From positions 1 to 35,035 of the forward strand of contig JAIUOR010000043.1 of the NCBI GenBank assembly GCA_020161795.1: 35,035 bases of DNA, written 5' to 3'. The stretch comes from Actinomycetota bacterium. Lineage in GTDB: Bacteria; Actinomycetota; Actinomycetes; Propionibacteriales; Propionibacteriaceae. The notes beneath the pieces are model-generated. The model was given only the letters and a program-made list of their open reading frames with translations. It was not told the origin of the DNA and ran no database searches. A program made the position numbers and the translations under genes. Positions 8,349 through 15,850 of this stretch are shown in pieces (the stretch's first letter is position 1; the number at the start of each line of letters is the position of its first letter).

Positions 8349-9079
8349 CGCAGTCCGATCTTGATGAGGAAGTCGGTGACCAGATCGCTCACCCCGGCCA
8401 ATGGGCCGGAGTCGACCAGGTCGACCGAGACGGTCACCGGGGCGCCGGGGTTGGTGAGCGATGCCGAAGCACCGACGAGTTCGGCCGAGGAGATCCGCAG
8501 CTTGCTGATCGTCCCGCTCTCGCCGGTCTCGGCGGTGATGGTCTCCACCGTGCCATCGAGGATCTCGCCGTCCGGCAGCAGGATCCTGGCGGCCGTGCCG
8601 GACACCACCCGCGCGTAGTCCCGCGGGAGTAGCCGGAAGGAGGCCGAGACCGATCGGTTGCCGGCCGCGGTGATCTCGGCCAGCCCGGCACCGGCCGGAA
8701 CCGAGTTGCCGACGCGCGCGTTCAACGCGCTGATCTCGCCGGCCACCACCGCGTAGTAGGTGATGGTGCCGCGCTTGGCGTCGATCGCGTAGGCGTCGGT
8801 GTCGTCGATCTCGAGACCGTTGGCCAGGTCCTCCTTGAGCTGCAGGCTCTGGACGGTGAACAGCCGCTGACCCGGCTGGACCTCCTCGCCCGGTTCGACG
8901 TACTGACCGATCACGGTGCCTGCGTGGTCGGCGCCGACGGTGTAGACGTCGGCGGTCACCTGGCCGGTGAAGCTGGTGATCCGGTTCTGGCGCTGGTTGA
9001 ACACCAGCGTGAGGGCGCCGACGAGCAGGACGACGCCGAGGACTCCGACGAACAGTCGCAGCCGGTTCTCCCAGGTCAT
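8345..9079 (-). CDS. membrane-anchored HlyD-like (barrel-sandwich) adaptor
   Basis: This 244-residue protein has one N-terminal membrane helix (about 8-27, VGVLGVVLLVGALTLVF) followed by an extracytoplasmic region. Two lipoyl/biotinyl-like half motifs are visible: VGADHAGTVIGQYVEPGEEV with QPGQRLFTV (48-76), and ITYYAVVAGEISALNARVGNSVPAGAGL (106-133). There is little sequence between them, so the long alpha-hairpin of true efflux adaptors is missing. A small beta region follows to the C-terminus. Adaptors of this shape accompany polysaccharide synthases such as those of the alginate (Alg44) type. It overlaps the glycosyltransferase stop upstream and the GH81 start downstream, each by 4 nt. 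It probably guides or couples the nascent glucan chain outside the membrane; this is inference. Confidence 0.75.
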   Translation of the reverse strand: MTWENRLRLFVGVLGVVLLVGALTLVFNQRQNRITSFTGQVTADVYTVGADHAGTVIGQYVEPGEEVQPGQRLFTVQSLQLKEDLANGLEIDDTDAYAIDAKRGTITYYAVVAGEISALNARVGNSVPAGAGLAEITAAGNRSVSASFRLLPRDYARVVSGTAARILLPDGEILDGTVETITAETGESGTISKLRISSAELVGASASLTNPGAPVTVSVDLVDSGPLAGVSDLVTDFLIKIGLR

Positions 9080-10818
9080 GACGGGTCTCCAATCAGTTGG
9101 GCAGCCGAGCGGGAAGCCAGGCTGCCGGCCACGGCGGGGACGAGATCGCGGGCGCGCTCGCGCACCACCTGGTCCAGCGGCGGTTCGATGACCGCCGGTT
9201 CCGCCTCAGGGGGCTCGGGCGATGCGGATGCCGTCCGTCCCTCACGAAGCGCCACCAGCAGAAGGACGCCGAGAGCCACGGTGTTGGTCAGGTTCCAGCC
9301 GGTGGCCAACGAGAGCTGGGCGTTGTTCAGGTCACGCCAGATCGCCACCACCGAGGTCAGCGCCAGGAACACGAACAGGTACACCTGGGGCCGGATGAAG
9401 TTGAACGGCGAGGTCCGGGTGCCCTGGGCTCCGGTGACGTGCCACTTCTGCTCCTTGCCCGAGAACGCGTTGATCAGCGCCTGGTGGTAGATCGGGAAGG
9501 AGGCGGTCGCCAGCATCAGCACCTCCCAGCGGAACGAGCCGAGGGTGTAGAAGGCCAGCAGGATCTGCATGAAGTAGAACCCGGCGTAGAACAGCAGCCA
9601 GCTGGCGAAGGTCGTCCCCAGCACCACCGGACGCAGGTCGAAGTAGATCTCCAGCGCCGGCACCAGCAGCAGCAACCCCGGGGCGATCCCGGTGAGGTAG
9701 TGGGTGGCGGTGACGAAGTACATCAGCCGCTGGTCGAGGGTGAGCGGGTGCTTGGGGTTCAGCGGGTTGTGGGTGAACAGGATCTCGAAGCCACCGGTCG
9801 CCCAGCGCAACTGCTGCTTGGTGTAGCCCTCAATCGTCTCCGGGGCGTCGCCCACGGCCAGCACGTCGGGGATGTAGATGCTGCGCCAGCCGCGCTCGTG
9901 CAGCATCAGGGAGGTCCACACGTCCTCGGACTTGGAGTCGGTGTAGATCCCGCCCACGTCGTCGATCGCGGCCCGCCGGAACACCACATTGGTGCCGACG
10001 CAGAAGGCGGCGTTGAAGTGGTTCCGTCCGGGCTGGACGAACTTGTAGAAGACGGTCTGCATGTAGCCCGCGCCGCGGGCGATCAGGCTGTGCAGGTTGC
10101 CGTAGCTCTGCGGGGTCTGGACGAAGGCGACGTTCGGGTCGATGAAGAAGGGAAGCGTCTGGTACAGGAACTCCGGCTCCGGCACGAAGTCGGCGTCGAA
10201 GATGCAGAAGTAGTCGCTCTTGACGACGCTCAGCGCGTGGTTGACATTGCCGGCCTTGGCGCCGCCGGAGGAGAGCCGGCGGATGTACTGGACGCCGATC
10301 CCGGCGGCCATCTCGCGCACCTCGTCGGAGCGGCCGTCGTCCAGGATCCACGTGGTGTGCTCGCCCCACAGGTCGCGGGCGGCGACGGCGGTGCGGCGGA
10401 TCACCTCGAGCGGCTCGCCGTAGCAGGTGATGAAGACGGCCACGCTGGCCGACCCGCCGTCCAGCCGCAGCGGCCAGTCGGGCTGCGGGCGGTGGCCGGC
10501 GGTCGGGGTGTGCTCCCCGAACAGCGAGCGCTGCGCGGCGTAGTAGGCCTCGTCGCGCGGCGACTTGGCGCCGGCCAGGATCGTCCACATCGCCAGCAGG
10601 GCGTGGACGATCAGGATCGCCTCGGCTCCGATCACCAGGACGTAGGGCAGCCAGTCACCCCGGTTGGCCGGGTTCAGTAGGAAGGTGGCGTAGGCGATGA
10701 TGCCGAGGGTCGCGATCAGCGACAACAGCACCATGACCGGTGAGTAGGGATTACGGGTGAGTTCTCGTCGGCGATCCGGGCTGGAACCGTCGACCTGGGC
10801 CAGATCATGGACTGGCAT
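9076..10818 (-). CDS. processive family 2 glycosyltransferase (cellulose/curdlan synthase-like)
   Basis: This is a predicted membrane-embedded polysaccharide synthase that polymerises a nucleotide sugar and exports the chain. The 580-residue protein has two N-terminal helices (about 27-48 and 56-82), then a GT2 domain with the processive signature: DDG (160-162), DAD (208-210), SED (297-299, in place of TED) and QQLRW (335-339). AFCVGTN (271-277) replaces the FFCGS-like acceptor motif. About five more helices follow between 365 and 525, then an acidic/Pro-rich 50-residue tail. No PilZ domain is present, unlike BcsA. The ATG at 10818 has GAGGAGA upstream; the frame stays open to 11175 but shows no family similarity there. 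It is the first gene of the three-gene glucan operon. The beta-1,3 linkage is inferred only from the GH81 partner. Confidence 0.88.
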   Translation of the reverse strand: MPVHDLAQVDGSSPDRRRELTRNPYSPVMVLLSLIATLGIIAYATFLLNPANRGDWLPYVLVIGAEAILIVHALLAMWTILAGAKSPRDEAYYAAQRSLFGEHTPTAGHRPQPDWPLRLDGGSASVAVFITCYGEPLEVIRRTAVAARDLWGEHTTWILDDGRSDEVREMAAGIGVQYIRRLSSGGAKAGNVNHALSVVKSDYFCIFDADFVPEPEFLYQTLPFFIDPNVAFVQTPQSYGNLHSLIARGAGYMQTVFYKFVQPGRNHFNAAFCVGTNVVFRRAAIDDVGGIYTDSKSEDVWTSLMLHERGWRSIYIPDVLAVGDAPETIEGYTKQQLRWATGGFEILFTHNPLNPKHPLTLDQRLMYFVTATHYLTGIAPGLLLLVPALEIYFDLRPVVLGTTFASWLLFYAGFYFMQILLAFYTLGSFRWEVLMLATASFPIYHQALINAFSGKEQKWHVTGAQGTRTSPFNFIRPQVYLFVFLALTSVVAIWRDLNNAQLSLATGWNLTNTVALGVLLLVALREGRTASASPEPPEAEPAVIEPPLDQVVRERARDLVPAVAGSLASRSAAQLIGDPS

Positions 10819-11261
10819 CTGCGTCTCCTCGTGCCGGGACGCGTGGGACGCCCGCAGGGGGAATCCCGGCGCGTCTCTGCTTTTCGGCGACGGGGACCGG
10901 AAACGGCAATGCTCCCGCATCGGACCCCGTCGTGGAGCCGTGCGACGTGCGCACGACCCGTTGAACGCAGCCCCCCATGGGGAGCCACCCGGCCACGTCA
11001 GTGGTCCGCACCGGCGAATCGCGACCCACCGGTGGTTCCACGGTAGGCGGCCGACGTTACGAACGGGAGAACAGAAGGCGGCAGAGGCCGGTAGGGTTGC
11101 CCCGCGGGCATCCGAATTGCCTAGCCGCGCGGCGATACCCAGCCTGCTCACGGGCCCGGGCTTCGGTGTCCACATGACGGGACGCGGCCGTCCTCAACAA
11201 TCTTTGCCCATTTATGTGGTAATTGCTGTGTTTGTGTGGCCTTCTGTCGTACTATTGCCGC
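10819..11261. other. 443-nt divergent spacer between glucan operon and fruR
   Basis: No gene is convincing here. The glycosyltransferase frame remains open back to 11175, but the 119 extra codons encode an Arg/Pro/Gly-rich sequence without domains and would bypass the strong GAGGAGA site. A perfect CCCCATGGGG palindrome lies at 10973-10982. The fruR side (11201-11261) is AT-rich, with repeated TGTG steps at 11215-11239. No confident promoter for the glucan operon was found, so its mRNA may have a long leader. Confidence 0.5.
11250..11255 (+). promoter_or_regulatory. putative -10 element of leaderless fruR-type gene
   Basis: TACTAT ends 6 nt before the ATG at 11262, with no Shine-Dalgarno between them, consistent with a leaderless mRNA. 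TGTGG steps 20 bp apart (11215-11219, 11235-11239) around TGTGTTTGTGTGG sit just upstream and may be an operator for the DeoR protein itself. Confidence 0.5.
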
Positions 11262-12050
11262 ATGCCCGACGCTGTGCTGGAAGACCGGCTACTACCCCAC
11301 GAACGACACCTGCGCATTCTCGAGCAGGCCCGGAGCCGATCCAAAGTCGAGGTCTCCGCGCTGGCCGAGGAACTCGAGGTGACCACCGAGACGATCCGGC
11401 GCGACCTGGCGATCCTCGAACGGCAGGGCCAGTTGCGCCGCGTCCATGGCGGGGCGGTGCACGTGCAGCGGCTGGGCTACGAGCCTTCGGTCGACACCCG
11501 CCGCGGTCAGCACGCCGCCCAGAAGTCACGGATCGGTCGCGCGGCCCGGGAGTTCCTGCCCGACGGCGGCTCGATCCTGATCGACGGCGGCACCACCACC
11601 CTCGAACTGGTTCGCCACCTTCCCTCCGACGCGCGGATCACCGCCATCACCAACTCGCTGCAGGCCGCGACGCTGCTGGCCGAACTCCCCCAGGTGGAAC
11701 TGCTGCTGCTCGGTGGCCGGCTGCGCGAGGTGACGGGCGCCGCGGTCGGCCCCTGGCCGGTCTCCGCGCTGGCCGAGTTGCGGGTGGACGTGGCCTTCAT
11801 GGGCACCAACGGCATCACCCCGGAGACCGGCCTCACCACCCCCGATCAGGCCGAGGCCGAAGTGAAGCGGGCGATGGTCGCGGCGGCCGGACGGGTGGTC
11901 TGCCTGGCGGACCACACCAAGGTCGGCCTCACCCAGCTGTGCCGTTTCGCCCGGCTGGGCGAAATCGACGCTATCGTCACCGACACCGGCCTCGAGGACA
12001 GCCTGGCCGACGAGTTGGCCACCGCCGGACCGGAGGTAATCCGAGCATGA
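11262..12050 (+). CDS. DeoR/GlpR family transcriptional regulator (FruR-like)
   Basis: This is a sugar-phosphate-responsive repressor. The 262-residue protein has an N-terminal winged helix (HERHLRILEQARSRSKVEVSALAEELEVTTETIRRDLAILERQGQLRRVHGGAV, about 10-65) containing the DeoR signature. A C-terminal ribose-phosphate-isomerase-like sensor domain follows, with DGGTTTLELV, ITNSLQ, LGGRLREVTG, GTNGITPETGLTTPDQAEAEVKRAM and DHTKVG. It is immediately followed by a PfkB kinase in a 4-nt ATGA overlap, the usual actinobacterial fruR-fruK pair, so fructose-1-phosphate is the likely effector. The ATG at 11262 is chosen because it follows a -10 hexamer by 6 nt. An earlier frame start at 11223 encodes a Cys/Leu-rich stub that would lie upstream of transcription. 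Confidence 0.88.
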   Translation: MPDAVLEDRLLPHERHLRILEQARSRSKVEVSALAEELEVTTETIRRDLAILERQGQLRRVHGGAVHVQRLGYEPSVDTRRGQHAAQKSRIGRAAREFLPDGGSILIDGGTTTLELVRHLPSDARITAITNSLQAATLLAELPQVELLLLGGRLREVTGAAVGPWPVSALAELRVDVAFMGTNGITPETGLTTPDQAEAEVKRAMVAAAGRVVCLADHTKVGLTQLCRFARLGEIDAIVTDTGLEDSLADELATAGPEVIRA

Positions 12051-12991
12051 TCGTCACCCTCACCCCCAATCCCAGCGTCGACCGGACGGTCACCATCGCC
12101 GCCTTCGAGCGCGGCGGCATCATGCGCGCCTTCGAGACCCGGGAGGATCCGGGCGGCAAGGGGCTCAACGTCAGCCGGGCGCTGGCGCTGCACGGCACTC
12201 CGACCACCGCCGTCCTGCCGGTCGGGGGCCTCTACGGACGGCTGATGCTCGACCTGCTGGCCCCGCTCGAGGTCGAGGTGCGGCCGGTCCGCATCGGAGC
12301 CGCCATCCGCGCCAACATCGCGATCGTGGAGCCGGACGGCACCACCAGCAAGGTCAACGAACAGGGCCCGCTCCTCTCCCCCGCCGAACTGGCCGAGTTG
12401 CGTGCCACCGTCCGCGTGGCCAGCGCCGACGCCGGCTGGGTGGTGTGCTGCGGCTCGCTGCCGCCGGAGGTGCCCGACGACTTCTACGCCGAGCTGGTTC
12501 GCAATTGCCGCGCGGACGGGCTCAAGGTCGCGGTGGACTCCTCCGGCGCGCCGCTGATCGCCGCCCTCGCGGCCCATCCCGACCTCATCAAGCCCAATCG
12601 GGTCGAACTCGCCGAGGCGGTCGGACGAGAGTTGCCCACGGTGGGCGCGGTGGTGACCGCCGCGCAGGAACTGGTCGCCCAGGGTGTCGGCGCGGTGGTG
12701 ATCAGCCTCGGACGCGACGGGGCGCTGCTCGTCGACGCCGACCAGGTCATCCAGGCCACGGCGCACGTCACCCATCCGGTGTCCACCGTGGGGGCGGGCG
12801 ATTCCCTGCTGGCCGGCTACCTGCACGCGATCTCCACCGGGGCCGACGGCGCGACGGCGCTGCGCACGGCCGTCGCCTTCGGTGCCGCCGCGGTCGCCCT
12901 ACCGGGTAGCGAGATGCCAGGCCCCGAGCAGGTGGCGGCCGCCTCCGTCCGGTTCGTCGAGCCCGACCCGGATCGCCCCCTGGACGACTGA
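12047..12991 (+). CDS. fruK: 1-phosphofructokinase family hexose kinase (PfkB)
   Basis: This is predicted to phosphorylate fructose-1-phosphate (or tagatose-6-phosphate) to the bisphosphate using ATP. The 314-residue PfkB-family protein starts MIVTLTPNPSVDRTV and carries REDPGGKGLNVSRALALHG (substrate-binding GGKG), VDSSGAPL, KPNRVELAEAVG and the C-terminal signature THPVSTVGAGDSLLAGYLHA with the catalytic Asp in GAGD. GGAGG lies about 10 nt before the ATG, which overlaps the regulator stop. The fructose PTS gene (fruA) that commonly follows is absent; instead a convergent aldolase ends 5 nt away. The product would be a substrate of that aldolase. The fruK assignment is probable; tagatose-6-phosphate kinase is the alternative. 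Confidence 0.85.
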   Translation: MIVTLTPNPSVDRTVTIAAFERGGIMRAFETREDPGGKGLNVSRALALHGTPTTAVLPVGGLYGRLMLDLLAPLEVEVRPVRIGAAIRANIAIVEPDGTTSKVNEQGPLLSPAELAELRATVRVASADAGWVVCCGSLPPEVPDDFYAELVRNCRADGLKVAVDSSGAPLIAALAAHPDLIKPNRVELAEAVGRELPTVGAVVTAAQELVAQGVGAVVISLGRDGALLVDADQVIQATAHVTHPVSTVGAGDSLLAGYLHAISTGADGATALRTAVAFGAAAVALPGSEMPGPEQVAAASVRFVEPDPDRPLDD

Positions 12992-12996
12992 TCGGC

Positions 12997-13917
12997 TCAG
13001 TAGTCGAGCACCTCGGCGGCCGTCCAGCTCGGCGCGCGCAGGCCCGCCGGCCGATAGCCGTAATGCTGCGCTCCGCCGGCCGAGCCGCATACCTCGGCCT
13101 TGTGCCGGACCACCTGCCGCATCGCGTCCAGCGCGGGTGGGTAGATGTCGTGGGGTTCTCGCTGCTTCGGATCGGTGAGCACCTCGCGGAGCGCGACGAA
13201 GTAGGCCGACTTCATGTCTGCCGAGATGTTCACCTTCGCGATGCCGCGCCGCACCGCCTCCGACACTTCGGCATCACGGGCGCCCGATCCCCCGTGGAGC
13301 ACGAGCGGCACGTCGACCGCCTCCCGGATCTGCGACACCAGGTCGAGCTTGAGCTCGGGCTCCACGCCCGGAGGGTAGACCCCGTGCGCCGTTCCCACCG
13401 CGATCGCGAGGTAGTCGACATCGGTGGCGGCCACGAACGCCGCCGCCTCCTCGGGAGTGGTGTAGGAGAAGTCCTTCATCTCCGCGGCGCTCTTGGGGTC
13501 GCGCGGGCCGATGGTCCCGATCTCCGCCTCGACCGAGACCCCGACGCTGTGGGCAGCCTCCACCACCTTGCGCGTCAGCGCCACGTTCTGCTCGTACGGA
13601 AGGAGCGAGCCGTCGATCATGACCGACGAGAACCCGAGCCGGATGGCGCCCACCACCTGGGCGAAGGTCGAGCCGTGATCGAGTTGGATGGCGACCGGCA
13701 CCGAGGCTCCCGCCGCGAGTTCGCGCGCGGACGACAGGAACGCGTCCCCCACCAGCGCCCACTCGGCGGGGTGGATGGAGACGATCACGGGTGATTCGGC
13801 GGCCTCACACTCGGCCACCAGGGCGGCGAGCATGCCGTAATCGGAGATATTGAAGGCCGGAACCGCGAACCCGTGCCGGTAGGCCGTCCCGACGACCTCG
13901 GCGCCACTCATCAACAT
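12997..13917 (-). CDS. class II ketose-bisphosphate aldolase (copy 1)
   Basis: This is a zinc-dependent aldolase that splits fructose- or tagatose-bisphosphate, or a related ketose phosphate, into dihydroxyacetone phosphate and an aldehyde. The 306-residue protein shows FAVPAFNISDYGMLAALV, the catalytic QLDHGS (Asp, then zinc His), GFSSVMIDGS, EAEIGTIG, GTAHGVYPPG and LHGGSGA (zinc His residues), and KVNISADMKSA. It resembles the KbaY/GatY-like class IIA form. The ATG at 13917 follows GAGAGG by about 9 nt. It is the last gene of the binding protein-permease-permease unit, 40 nt after the second permease gene, and convergent with fruK. The true substrate cannot be settled from sequence. Confidence 0.87.
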   Translation of the reverse strand: MLMSGAEVVGTAYRHGFAVPAFNISDYGMLAALVAECEAAESPVIVSIHPAEWALVGDAFLSSARELAAGASVPVAIQLDHGSTFAQVVGAIRLGFSSVMIDGSLLPYEQNVALTRKVVEAAHSVGVSVEAEIGTIGPRDPKSAAEMKDFSYTTPEEAAAFVAATDVDYLAIAVGTAHGVYPPGVEPELKLDLVSQIREAVDVPLVLHGGSGARDAEVSEAVRRGIAKVNISADMKSAYFVALREVLTDPKQREPHDIYPPALDAMRQVVRHKAEVCGSAGGAQHYGYRPAGLRAPSWTAAEVLDY

Positions 13918-13957
13918 GAAAATGTACCTCTCGCTACGCTAACAACAACGGAATCCA

Positions 13958-14815
13958 TCAACTCTTCACCGCGCCGGCGGTCATACCACTCACGAACTGC
14001 CGCTGGAAGAGGAGGAACAGGATCAGCACGGGAATACTGCCCAGCACGCTCATCGCCATCATTTCGCTCCATTCGAAGGAATGCTCGCCCATGAGCAACT
14101 GGATTCCAACGGGAACAGTTCGGTTCGCTCGATTCTGCGTCAGCGTGAGCGCAAAGAGATATTCGTTCCAGGCCACCATGAAGGTGTAGGCGCCGACCGA
14201 GACTATGCCCGGGCGAGCCACCGGTACCAACACCTGCCAGAGGGCGCGGAAACTGCCGCCGCCGTCGATCTCCACCGCTTCGTCGAGCTCACGGGGAATG
14301 GTGTTGAAGTAGCCGGTCATCATCAGGATCGCGTAGGGAATCGTCGCCACCATGTAGGTGAACACCAGCGCCCACAGCGTGTCGTAGAGCCGCAGCCAGA
14401 CCACCAGGCCGAAGTACGGGATCAGCAGCGTGATGGGTGGCACCGCCTGGATGGAGATGATGACCGCGTTCAGGGAGCGCTTGAACGGGAAGTCGAACCG
14501 GCTGAGCGCGAAACCCGCCATGATGCCCGCGAAGAGGGTGAGCAGCACCACGCCGCCGGCGACAACGTAGCTGTTGATGAAGAAGCGCACCTTGCCGGGA
14601 TCGGTGAGGATCTTCACGTAGGCGTCCAGCGTGAACGTCTCCGGAATGAAGGTCGGCGGGTAGGCGAAGATCTCCGTGTTCGGCTTGAACGAGTTGATGA
14701 GCATCCACAGCGCGGGCCCACCGGCGAACAGCGCGCCCGCCGTCAGCCCGAGCAACAGCCCGATCCGCAGAAGGAGGCGTCGCCGAGGAACGTTCTGACT
14801 GACCTGGAGTGTCAT
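13958..14815 (-). CDS. carbohydrate ABC transporter permease (MalG family)
   Basis: This is the second membrane subunit of an ABC sugar importer. The 285-residue protein has six predicted helices, beginning LLLRIGLLLGLTAGALFAGGPALWMLINSF. The EAA loop RELDEAVEIDGGGSFRALWQ contacts the ATPase. The periplasmic FAYPPTFIPETFTLDAY segment and the C-terminal LFLLFQRQFVSGMTAGAVKS are typical of MalG/CUT1 permeases. The ATG at 14815 lies one nucleotide after the upstream permease stop and has GAAGGGA before it. An alternative ATG at 14845 would overlap the upstream gene. No ATPase is encoded in the cluster, so a shared MsmX-like ATPase elsewhere is expected. Confidence 0.9.
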   Translation of the reverse strand: MTLQVSQNVPRRRLLLRIGLLLGLTAGALFAGGPALWMLINSFKPNTEIFAYPPTFIPETFTLDAYVKILTDPGKVRFFINSYVVAGGVVLLTLFAGIMAGFALSRFDFPFKRSLNAVIISIQAVPPITLLIPYFGLVVWLRLYDTLWALVFTYMVATIPYAILMMTGYFNTIPRELDEAVEIDGGGSFRALWQVLVPVARPGIVSVGAYTFMVAWNEYLFALTLTQNRANRTVPVGIQLLMGEHSFEWSEMMAMSVLGSIPVLILFLLFQRQFVSGMTAGAVKS

Positions 14816-14816
14816 G

Positions 14817-15758
14817 TCAATCCCTTCCCTTCTGCTGGCGGACATAGGCCAGGGCCACGATCATCGAGACGACGAACAGCACCACGCCGCTCGCCGCGGC
14901 CACCGAGAACTGGTGCTTGGAGAACGCGAGTTTGTAGGTGTAGGTCGCGATGGTCTCGGTTGCGTTCAGCGGCCCACCGCCGGTTGCCAGCCAGACGATG
15001 GAGAAATGCTGGATGTTCCAGATGAAATCCAGCATGGCCATGGCGACGATAATGGGCTTGAGTTGCGGAAGGGTGATGTGGAAGAACCGATTCCAGGGGC
15101 CGGCTCCGTCTATCTGAGCCGCCTCGTACAGCTCACCGGGAATGCCCTGGAGGCCCGCCAGCAGGCTCACCATGAAGAACGGATAGCCAGCCCACACATT
15201 GATGAAGATCACCGTGAACAACGCCAGGCTGGGATTCGAGAACCATTCGACGCGGTCACCGAGGATATTGAATGTCCGCAGCAGATAGTTGACCACGCCG
15301 CTGGGGTTCAGCAACAACTGCCAGAGGATCACGACGATGGAGGCGGTGAACACCCAGGGCACGATGAACGCCGCCCGGAAGAGAGCCGAAAGCCAGCGCG
15401 GGACGAGGCCGCTGTTCAGCATCAACGCGAAGACCATGCCGAGAATCAGATGGAAGGCCACCGAGGCCACCGTGAAGATCAGCGTGTTGCCGATCGCCTT
15501 GCGGAACACCGGGTCCGACAACAGCTGAACGAAGTTGTCCAGGCCGACGAACTCCGAATCCTTCACCATCACGACGTTGCTGAGCATCGAGTAGATGAAG
15601 ACCATGACGACCGGGGTCGCCATCATCACCGCCATCACCAGGATGGTCGGGGACATGTACGAGTAGGCAGCCAGGTTGCCTCTGAGCCGGGGCGACAGCC
15701 GTCGCTTCGGCTTGTTCGGCGCGAGCTCTGCACTCGGGCGAGCGTTGCTTACTTGCAT
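14817..15758 (-). CDS. carbohydrate ABC transporter permease (MalF family)
   Basis: This is the first membrane subunit of the same CUT1-type sugar importer. The 313-residue protein has a basic N-terminal tail (about 30 residues), six predicted helices starting SYMSPTILVMAVMMATPVVMVFIYSML, and the EAA loop GELYEAAQIDGAGPWNRFFHITLP. The ATG at 15758 has GAGG at good spacing. It is preceded by a 92-nt gap containing a perfect 13-bp stem-loop that separates it from the binding-protein gene. The partner permease follows after 1 nt. Substrate specificity is not determined by the permeases. Confidence 0.9.
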   Translation of the reverse strand: MQVSNARPSAELAPNKPKRRLSPRLRGNLAAYSYMSPTILVMAVMMATPVVMVFIYSMLSNVVMVKDSEFVGLDNFVQLLSDPVFRKAIGNTLIFTVASVAFHLILGMVFALMLNSGLVPRWLSALFRAAFIVPWVFTASIVVILWQLLLNPSGVVNYLLRTFNILGDRVEWFSNPSLALFTVIFINVWAGYPFFMVSLLAGLQGIPGELYEAAQIDGAGPWNRFFHITLPQLKPIIVAMAMLDFIWNIQHFSIVWLATGGGPLNATETIATYTYKLAFSKHQFSVAAASGVVLFVVSMIVALAYVRQQKGRD

Positions 15759-15796
15759 CGGAGCCTCACAGGTGGCCGGTCACTTTGGAAGAGCCA

Positions 15797-15830
15797 GCCG
15801 TGGCGCGGCATCCAGGCGCCGCGCCACGGC
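15797..15830. terminator. strong intergenic stem-loop in the ABC operon
   Basis: GCCGTGGCGCGGC (15797-15809) and GCCGCGCCACGGC (15818-15830) form a perfect 13-bp GC-rich stem with an 8-nt loop, placed between the binding-protein stop and the first permease start. There is no T-run, so a partial terminator or a 3' mRNA stabiliser that leaves the binding protein more abundant than the permeases is more likely than complete termination. Confidence 0.75.
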
Positions 15831-15850
15831 AGACTCGTACTATCGATCAA

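Noticed and set aside
8349-9092. A single 962-codon open frame running 6204-9092 through both the GH81 gene and the antisense-free upstream region
   Set aside because: Upstream of 8348 it translates to an Arg/Pro/Gly-rich sequence in a different frame from the adaptor gene, which has clear domains; the GH81 ATG at 8348 overlaps the adaptor stop as expected for coupling.
10819-11175. N-terminal extension of the glycosyltransferase to 11175
   Set aside because: The added 119 residues show no domain and low-complexity high-GC character, and a strong GAGGAGA site precedes the ATG at 10818.
10819-11222. Possible c-di-GMP, cobalamin or ydaO-type riboswitch in the glucan leader
   Set aside because: Isolated short matches such as GGGCAAAG were seen, but no conserved core or ordered stems; not enough to annotate.
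10757-12046. Long plus-strand frame upstream of and in frame with fruK
   Set aside because: It is a shadow of the DeoR gene in another frame; fruK begins at the ATG with GGAGG upstream and the PfkB start TLTPNPSVDRTV.
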